Positions 1 through 4,510 of a DNA stretch of 5,465 bases are shown piece by piece (the stretch's first letter is position 1; the number at the start of each line of letters is the position of its first letter). Both the position numbers and the translations under genes were made by a program. Location: positions 1 to 5,465 of the forward strand of contig VXTA01000265.1 of assembly GCA_009837685.1 (NCBI GenBank). Direction: 5' to 3'. This DNA is from Chloroflexota bacterium (GTDB lineage Bacteria > Chloroflexota > Dehalococcoidia > Lucifugimonadales > Lucifugimonadaceae). The notes beneath the pieces were generated by a model that was given only the letters and a program-made list of their open reading frames with translations, did no database searches and was not told where the DNA came from.

Positions 1-1
1 G

Positions 2-97
2 CTCCTATCTGGCGAACAGTTGCGCACACCATCCAACGCTTTGGTGGTTGAACCAGCGCTGTGGTTACTCTCATTTTCTCGATATGGCTCTGCCTGA
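2..97 (+). CDS. C-terminal tail of an upstream gene, possibly hemW (partial)
   Basis: Frame 2 is open from the left edge to a TGA at 95-97 and gives a 31-residue tail. It contains GEQLRTPSNALVVEPALWLL, which loosely resembles the winged-helix C-terminus of HemW (the coproporphyrinogen III oxidase-like radical SAM/heme chaperone), where an L-x-L-T-P-x-G-x-L-L-x-N-E-V-type segment is usual. HemW commonly precedes hrcA in Gram-positive-type genomes, so the context fits. The frame would overlap the preferred hrcA ATG by 14 bases, compatible with translational coupling. The match is weak, and the fragment is too short to rule out a chance open frame. Frame 1 is also open to a stop at 49-51. The family assignment is therefore tentative. 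Confidence 0.35.
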   Translation, partial: LLSGEQLRTPSNALVVEPALWLLSFSRYGSA

Positions 98-1121
98 ACG
101 AAGAAACACAATCCTAACCTTCATCGTTGACGACTATATCTCGACAGCGATACCGGTTTCTTCCAACGCGGTCGCCAATTCTGGCGGCTTCAACGTCAGC
201 AGCGCAACTATCCGCAACGAGATGGGTGTTCTCATCGACGAAGGTTACCTGTTACGACCGCATCCGTCATCGGGCGCGGTTCCGTCTGAAAAAGGCTATC
301 GACATTTCGTCGGAGAACTAGATAAATCATCACAACCTCCCGACAACTTAGTGACGCTGCTACAGCATCAGACAGAAGTCGAGCCAGATGACGTCGATGC
401 ATGGGTTCAGGTAACCGCATCAGTGATCGCCGATCTGATCGGCGCGCTTGCGTTCATCACCGCACCGCGCGCACAAATGCCTAATGTCAAGCAGATCGAA
501 CTCTTGAAACTGCACGACATGTTGATCATGTTGGTGCTCGTTTTGCAAGAGGCCCGGGTTTACCGACAACTCATCGAGCTCGAACAGGCTATTCCTGATC
601 CGATGCTCGAACGAACTCGAAACAAAGTATCCGCAGAAGTTTCAGGCAAACGCGTAGAAGAACTTGTCGCAACCCGCGATCGTGAAGACATCCAGAACGA
701 TTTCGAACGGCAAGTTTGGCAAGCAACCATCGAAGCACTGGTTCACGCCGAATCTGTCCCCGGCGTGAGATACATGAGCGGCTTCCGACACTTCATGTCA
801 GACCCTGAGTTGGCCGCACAACCCGAGAAAGGGGCATTAGCTCTCTCGGCCCTCGAAAACGACGACGCATTTGCAGACCTGACTTCCGGAGTGACGTACG
901 GTACCCAGCCGGTCGTAGCGATCGGCTCTGACAATGCCCGTCCTGAGCTGTGTGACTACAGTCTAATAATGTGCGGATACGGCGGTGCTGTAAACGCCAG
1001 AGGCGTCGTCGGACTGATTTCCCCGATGCGCACCGCGTATGATCGCGCAATCCCTACAGTCAGCTTCGCCGCCGAAACATTGGACGCAATGGTCAATCGT
1101 GGCGACCCTAGACTTGACTGA
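84..1121 (+). CDS. hrcA: Heat-inducible transcription repressor HrcA
   Basis: HrcA is a cytoplasmic dimeric repressor that binds the CIRCE operator (TTAGCACTC-N9-GAGTGCTAA) of groE and dnaK operons and depends on GroEL for activity. The protein has 345 residues, the normal family length. Residues 4-75 form the N-terminal winged helix, with IVDDYISTAIPVSS followed by VSSATIRNEM (about 38-47) and the wing PHPSSGAVPSEKGYRHFV (about 59-76). The GAF-like core and dimerisation region follow. The C-terminal signature GLISPMRTAYDRAIPTV (about 310-326) corresponds to the usual G-x-I-G-P-x-R-M-x-Y-x-x-x-I-x-x-V. I chose the ATG at 84 because homologues begin just before L-P/T-E-R; the frame is open further left, and a TTG at 48 would add 12 unconserved residues. 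No Shine-Dalgarno is visible. Departures from consensus are A for R in the wing (SGAVPS rather than AGRVPT) and S for G in the C-terminal motif. dnaJ follows after 47 bases. Confidence 0.93.
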   Translation: MALPERRNTILTFIVDDYISTAIPVSSNAVANSGGFNVSSATIRNEMGVLIDEGYLLRPHPSSGAVPSEKGYRHFVGELDKSSQPPDNLVTLLQHQTEVEPDDVDAWVQVTASVIADLIGALAFITAPRAQMPNVKQIELLKLHDMLIMLVLVLQEARVYRQLIELEQAIPDPMLERTRNKVSAEVSGKRVEELVATRDREDIQNDFERQVWQATIEALVHAESVPGVRYMSGFRHFMSDPELAAQPEKGALALSALENDDAFADLTSGVTYGTQPVVAIGSDNARPELCDYSLIMCGYGGAVNARGVVGLISPMRTAYDRAIPTVSFAAETLDAMVNRGDPRLD

Positions 1122-1168
1122 CGAATCGTCACATCTAGCACATCGAACCAAACAACGGCACCCAACCC

Positions 1169-2332
1169 ATGAGCGACAAACGCGACTACTACGAAGTTCT
1201 GGAGATTCCTCGTACCGCAAACGAGGAAGAAATCAAAAAAGCATTCCGACGCAAAGCCTTGCAGTACCACCCCGACCGAAACCGTGAAGAGGGTGCCACC
1301 GAGCGTTTCAAGGAGATCAACGAGGCATATCAGATCCTCATCGATCCCGAGAGTCGTTCCCGTTACGATCGCTTCGGCCACCAAGGTGTTAACGGGCAGG
1401 CAGGTCGAGGATTCGAAGGCTTCAACGATTTCGGCGGGTTTGGCGACATCTTCGAATCGTTCTTCGGTGGCGCGGCCGGAACCCGCAACCGAAGAGGCAG
1501 AGACGTCGAGTTGGCGCTGAGCGTGTCATTCCGGGACGCCATTTTCGGCACCAGCCGCGAGACCGACGTGATGCGACGGGAAATTTGTTCCCGGTGTAGC
1601 GGCACCCGCGGCGAACCCGGCAGCGCAACCCACACGTGCCCAACTTGTAACGGCAGCGGCAACGTGCGACGCGCACAACGAACCCTGTTCGGCAACTTCG
1701 AGCAAATCGGCGAATGCTCTACATGCCGCGGTTCTGGTACCAAAGTCGAACGCGCATGTACGCAGTGCGGCGCAACTGGCGTATCCAACCACCGCCGCAA
1801 AATCTCCATCGACATCCCGCCCGGAGTTGACGATGGCACACGTATCGTTATGCGCGGACAAGGTGACGTGGGCGAATATGGTGGACACGCCGGCGATCTA
1901 TACGTCCGTGTGCACGTCGAGCCCGACCGCGTTTTCACTCGAAGCGGCAACGACGTCTTGATCCGCGCAGAACTGAACGTCGTATCCGCCATGCTAGGCG
2001 GCATAATCACCGTGCCCACGTTGGAAGGCGACAAAGAAATAAGAATCCAGCCCGGGGTCCAGACTGGTCACCACGAAGTCATTCGCGGCTTAGGTGTCCC
2101 CCGTTTGCGAAACGACGGGCCACGCGGCGACCAGATCGTGCAGATCGCCGTCATCACACCGCGATCCTTGACGCAAAAGCAAAAGAAACTCGTCCGAGAA
2201 CTCGGCGAAACCATGCGTGAGACCGACGAAAGCGCCTTGGATCCGATCATTGTCCAGAACGAGGTCTCATACGGCACTCAAGGTAACGATGACTCGATTT
2301 GGAGCTGGCTCAAGGGTGCCTTCACGGGTTAG
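1169..2332 (+). CDS. dnaJ: Chaperone protein DnaJ (type I Hsp40)
   Basis: DnaJ delivers unfolded clients to DnaK and stimulates its ATPase through the J domain. All type I domains are present in the 387 residues, a usual length. The J domain occupies about 5-70 with the catalytic HPD at 34-36. A Gly/Phe-rich linker spans about 70-109. The zinc-binding region has four CxxC pairs at C140/C143, C157/C160, C183/C186 and C197/C200, so both Zn2+ sites look intact. The C-terminal substrate-binding domains begin near 210 (ISIDIPPGVDDGTRI) and include GDLYVRVHVEPDRVFTRSG and the second-domain IQPGVQTG. The first zinc motif is CSRCSGTR and the fourth CGATG, so two of the four CxxCxGxG repeats lack one of the standard glycines. 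The ATG at 1169 gives the canonical start just before DYYEVL. No Shine-Dalgarno precedes it; the 47-base leader is A/C-rich and G-poor. Probably cotranscribed with hrcA. dnaK and grpE are not in the window. Confidence 0.98.
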   Translation: MSDKRDYYEVLEIPRTANEEEIKKAFRRKALQYHPDRNREEGATERFKEINEAYQILIDPESRSRYDRFGHQGVNGQAGRGFEGFNDFGGFGDIFESFFGGAAGTRNRRGRDVELALSVSFRDAIFGTSRETDVMRREICSRCSGTRGEPGSATHTCPTCNGSGNVRRAQRTLFGNFEQIGECSTCRGSGTKVERACTQCGATGVSNHRRKISIDIPPGVDDGTRIVMRGQGDVGEYGGHAGDLYVRVHVEPDRVFTRSGNDVLIRAELNVVSAMLGGIITVPTLEGDKEIRIQPGVQTGHHEVIRGLGVPRLRNDGPRGDQIVQIAVITPRSLTQKQKKLVRELGETMRETDESALDPIIVQNEVSYGTQGNDDSIWSWLKGAFTG

Positions 2333-2363
2333 AGAAACATGCAGGGACGCACAGCGAGTCAAC

Positions 2364-3323
2364 GTGCGTGATCCAGACGCCGAGAGTTGGTTTGAGATCA
2401 GCGTAAAACTACCGGCCGAATACGCTGAACCAATCACTCACCTCTTCACTACCTACGGCGATGGCCGGGTCTTCGTATCGCAATCCGGTGACTGGGACGC
2501 CGATGATGTAGGTGGCGAGGCAAATCCGAGCGACGACGTCGCCGTGTTCTGCTACCTCAAAAACGACGATACGGTAGACAACCGCAAGGAGATGATCAGG
2601 ATCGGTCTACGACTGATGTCGGAGTTGACTGAAATAGAGCCGTATCGTGAGCGTATCGTCACTGCTGAGGAATGGGCTCACCAAACCTTTCCCACGATCC
2701 GCGTAGCCCATCGCATTACGATCTCGCCGTGGTCCTTAGAAGACGGCGTTCCACCGGACCCAAGAAACGACGATGTGCAAGTGTACCTGTCCCCAGGTTT
2801 GGCTTTCGGCACCGGGAATCATCCAACTACTCGGCTCTGCGTGAAGGGCATTGTCGAAGAAGCCGATGCAGACAATTTGACCGGAGCCCGAGTATTGGAT
2901 GTAGGTTGCGGATCAGGAGTCCTCGCGATCGTCGCCCTGAAAATGGGCGCTACTGATGCGTGGTGCTTAGACATCGACGAAACCGCTGTGCGGGCAGTCC
3001 AAAACAATCTAGTAATGTCCGGTGTATCAGAGCGCGCTCACGTATTGAGCGGCTCGGTACCCCATGCCGGGTTGCCTGACATCAAATTCGACTACGTGTT
3101 GGCGAACATCACCTCTCGCGTCCTGATAGATCTAGCCGAAGCACTCGTCGATCAAGTCATTCCCGGTGGAACCATACTGGCGTCGGGCGTATTGGCCGAG
3201 CAATCAAAGGTAGTTCGCGAAGCATTCCTGAAAACGAGAGGCGTATCGATTTCGGAAACGCGACAAGATGGCGATTGGGTCATGCTGCGCATAGTCAAGT
3301 CGAGTGACGAGACGAAATTCTAG
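2364..3323 (+). CDS. prmA: Ribosomal protein L11 methyltransferase PrmA
   Basis: PrmA is a cytoplasmic SAM-dependent enzyme that N-methylates ribosomal protein L11. The 319 residues match the longer Gram-positive-type PrmA. An N-terminal L11-recognition domain begins SWFEISVKLP and continues to the linker TAEEWAHQTFPTIRVAHR (about 100-117). The family signature PGLAFGTGNHPTTRLC is at about 144-159. The Rossmann SAM-binding motif VLDVGCGSGVLAIVALKMGA is at about 177-196. DIDETAVRAVQNN (about 203-215) carries the ribose-binding acidic residue. FDYVLANITSRVL (about 242-254) is the substrate-side N-I motif, and DWVMLRIVK closes the protein. I chose the GTG at 2364 because it puts the conserved WFEISV near the N-terminus and leaves a 31-base gap after dnaJ. 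The same frame is open back to an ATG at 2289 and one at 2217, both inside dnaJ, but the extra residues resemble no PrmA. An AGGGA at 2343-2347 is rather far (16 bases) to be a good ribosome site. Confidence 0.93.
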   Translation: MRDPDAESWFEISVKLPAEYAEPITHLFTTYGDGRVFVSQSGDWDADDVGGEANPSDDVAVFCYLKNDDTVDNRKEMIRIGLRLMSELTEIEPYRERIVTAEEWAHQTFPTIRVAHRITISPWSLEDGVPPDPRNDDVQVYLSPGLAFGTGNHPTTRLCVKGIVEEADADNLTGARVLDVGCGSGVLAIVALKMGATDAWCLDIDETAVRAVQNNLVMSGVSERAHVLSGSVPHAGLPDIKFDYVLANITSRVLIDLAEALVDQVIPGGTILASGVLAEQSKVVREAFLKTRGVSISETRQDGDWVMLRIVKSSDETKF

Positions 3324-3325
3324 CC

Positions 3326-4087
3326 ATGCACCGATTTCACATTGAGCCGTCACCAATGACTTCGTTGCACGTTGGTAGCGAAGTATCGTTAGCTGAAAAT
3401 ACTTCGCATCAAATTCGCAACGTCTTGCGTCTACACGCGCGTGAGAAGATCGCAATCTTCACCGGTGACGGACACGAATGGACTGCCCAGTTAGAAGCCA
3501 TTGAACGCGATTCACCATCAGTGACCGTGAGACTGTTGGAGGTCAGTGAACCCAATGTCGAAATGAAGACTCAGGTCGCCATGGTGATGGGGCTGACACG
3601 TCCGCAGCGCTACGAGTTGGCACTAGCGAAATGTACCGAACTTGGTGCGAGCGAATTTCTACCCATCATCACCGATCGCGTACTCAAGTCGGATTCGAAA
3701 ATCGGAGAGAATCGAATGGCGAGGTGGGATCGCATCGTGAAAGAAGCCGCCGAGTTATCCGAAAGGGTGCGTGTACCGCAAATCGCCGATCCTCAACCCA
3801 TGAGTTCGGCGTTCGAGCGACTTCGCGATGAAGGTGCGACCTTAATATTGCTGTGGGAGAGTGCACGCGAACCGATGTTGGCCGATCTCCTGGAAACAAT
3901 TCGCAATGGGTCACTACCACCGGCCAAGCTTGCACTAGTACTCGGTCCAGTTGGTGGGTTCACACCCGAGGAGGCTCATAGTACAACGGAAATCGGCGCG
4001 CGAATGGCGAGCCTGGGACGCCGAATTCTCCGAACCGAAACCGCGGCGATCGCCGCGATGTCGATAACCGCACAAATCCTGCGTTAA
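3326..4087 (+). CDS. rsmE: 16S rRNA (uracil1498-N3)-methyltransferase RsmE
   Basis: RsmE is a SPOUT-superfamily methyltransferase that makes m3U1498 in the 30S decoding region. The 253 residues fit the family (about 240-250). The N-terminal PUA-like RNA-binding domain contains SHQIRNVLRL (about 27-36), the usual H-x-x-x-V-L-R element, and FTGDGHEW. The SPOUT domain begins near VAMVMGLTRPQRYELALAKC (about 84-103), followed by TELGASEFLPIITDR and RWDRIVKEAAELSERVRVP (about 133-151). The SAM-binding trefoil knot is formed by LVLGPVGGFTPEE (about 204-216) and SLGRRILRTETAAIAAM (about 229-245). The normally near-invariant E of GPEGG is V208 here, and the E-A-A-E-Q-S element reads EAAELS. The ATG lies only 2 bases after the prmA stop, so translation is probably coupled; no clear Shine-Dalgarno is present. 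A hairpin follows the stop codon by 9 bases and may end the transcript. Confidence 0.96.
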   Translation: MHRFHIEPSPMTSLHVGSEVSLAENTSHQIRNVLRLHAREKIAIFTGDGHEWTAQLEAIERDSPSVTVRLLEVSEPNVEMKTQVAMVMGLTRPQRYELALAKCTELGASEFLPIITDRVLKSDSKIGENRMARWDRIVKEAAELSERVRVPQIADPQPMSSAFERLRDEGATLILLWESAREPMLADLLETIRNGSLPPAKLALVLGPVGGFTPEEAHSTTEIGARMASLGRRILRTETAAIAAMSITAQILR

Positions 4088-4096
4088 ATCGTTGAC

Positions 4097-4123
4097 TATC
4101 GTCGCCAAAGCCGGCTGACGATA
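4097..4123 (+). terminator. Imperfect stem-loop after rsmE, possible terminator
   Basis: TATCGTC (4097-4103) pairs with GACGATA (4117-4123), and the inner GCC (4104-4106) pairs with GGC (4113-4115), leaving a single bulged T and a 6-base loop. It starts 9 bases after the rsmE stop. The following bases (ATTAATCC) are A/T-rich but not a T tract, so it is at best a weak intrinsic terminator. It could instead protect the 3' end of the mRNA. Confidence 0.4.
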
Positions 4124-4141
4124 ATTAATCCAGTTCCGCGC

Positions 4142-4170
4142 GTGCGTCCGCTAGCGAATCATGCTATTAT
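4142..4170 (+). promoter_or_regulatory. Candidate extended -10 promoter for the small ORF
   Basis: TGCTATTAT at 4162-4170 matches the extended -10 consensus TGnTATAAT with one mismatch. The hexamer 17 bases upstream (4142-4147, GTGCGT) is a poor -35, which extended -10 promoters tolerate. A perfect 8-base palindrome, CGCTAGCG (4149-4156), lies in the spacer. The -10 hexamer is itself flanked by ATGC and GCAT, an inverted pair at 4161-4164 and 4171-4174. Initiation would fall near 4177, giving a leader of about 45 bases. Confidence 0.45.
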
Positions 4171-4206
4171 GCATCCGCGCTACGGCATTTGGAGTCGCGC
4201 GCGTTC

Positions 4207-4220
4207 GTTAGGAAGCTAAC
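4207..4220 (+). promoter_or_regulatory. Ribosome binding site within a small hairpin
   Basis: AGGAAG at 4210-4215 lies 8 bases before the ATG at 4224 and supports that start. It is embedded in GTTAG-GAAG-CTAAC (4207-4220), a 5-bp stem with a 4-base loop, which could present or partly mask the site. Regulation by this structure is inference only. Confidence 0.55.
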
Positions 4221-4223
4221 TAA

Positions 4224-4427
4224 ATGAACCTTCGCCCGGGTCCAGCCAAAAAAGCCATCTTGATTGGCACCGATGACGCGAGCATGGAGCTTTGGCGACG
4301 AATCAGACGACCCACACCCCGCCATCTCCTAGGTTGGCCCATGCCAGAAAATGTGGAAGGCGGTATCGTTTACGAAGCGCTTGAAGACCCGAACTGGTAC
4401 CTCAGCAGTAATGACGTAATGAGATAA
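4224..4427 (+). CDS. Small hypothetical protein, 67 residues
   Basis: I do not recognise this protein. Its reality is supported by a good Shine-Dalgarno 8 bases upstream, a candidate extended -10 promoter, placement between two plus-strand genes, and codon use like its neighbours. It is soluble-looking, with no signal peptide or membrane segment. The N-terminal half is basic and proline-rich (MNLRPGPAKKAILIGTDD, then ELWRRIRRPTPRHLLGWP). The C-terminal half is acidic with a tryptophan/tyrosine patch (VEGGIVYEALEDPNWYLSS). It has no cysteines, which argues against a zinc finger. The basic N-terminal half would allow nucleic-acid or partner binding, but this is speculation. It precedes a transporter lipoprotein gene by 83 bases and could be an independent small gene, a regulatory leader-encoded protein, or a remnant of a longer gene. 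Confidence 0.55.
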   Translation: MNLRPGPAKKAILIGTDDASMELWRRIRRPTPRHLLGWPMPENVEGGIVYEALEDPNWYLSSNDVMR

Positions 4428-4432
4428 CCTGT

Positions 4433-4459
4433 TTGAGAACTTGCCAATTTCAATCAAAT
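4433..4459 (+). promoter_or_regulatory. Weak candidate promoter upstream of the lipoprotein gene
   Basis: TTGAGA (4433-4438) matches the -35 consensus at five of six positions and TCAAAT (4454-4459) matches the -10 at four of six. The 15-base spacing is short. The interval between the small ORF and the lipoprotein gene is A/T-richer than its surroundings, as expected for a promoter. The lipoprotein gene may instead be read from the promoter upstream of the small ORF. Confidence 0.22.
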
Positions 4460-4497
4460 AGAACCACATCAAACGGAATCATGCAGAAATCGCTCCT

Positions 4498-4503
4498 AGG
4501 AGG
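4498..4503 (+). promoter_or_regulatory. Strong ribosome binding site of the lipoprotein gene
   Basis: AGGAGG, extended to AGGAGGGG, ends 7 bases before the ATG at 4511 and fixes that start. It overlaps a perfect 10-base palindrome, CTCCTAGGAG (4493-4502), whose left half is itself anti-Shine-Dalgarno-like. It is the best ribosome site in the window. Confidence 0.85.
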
Positions 4504-4510
4504 GGACATC

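Noticed and set aside
48..83. Longer hrcA starting at the TTG at 48
   Set aside because: The 12 extra residues are unlike any HrcA N-terminus, and the family normally starts just before the L-x-E-R segment, which fits the ATG at 84.
956..1384. Minus-strand open frame (142 codons) across the hrcA-dnaJ junction
   Set aside because: It overlaps both confirmed genes antisense, has no ribosome site that I can see, and the product resembles no protein I know.
1363..2034. Long minus-strand open frame (223 codons) opposite dnaJ
   Set aside because: It mirrors the codon bias of dnaJ, gives low-complexity Arg/Pro/Ser-rich protein with no family features, and the plus-strand gene is certain.
2217..2363. 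prmA starting at 2217 or 2289 inside dnaJ
   Set aside because: The added residues are Arg/Ser/Thr-rich shadow translation of dnaJ, and conserved PrmA sequence only begins after the GTG at 2364. A 116-base overlap with dnaJ would be exceptional.
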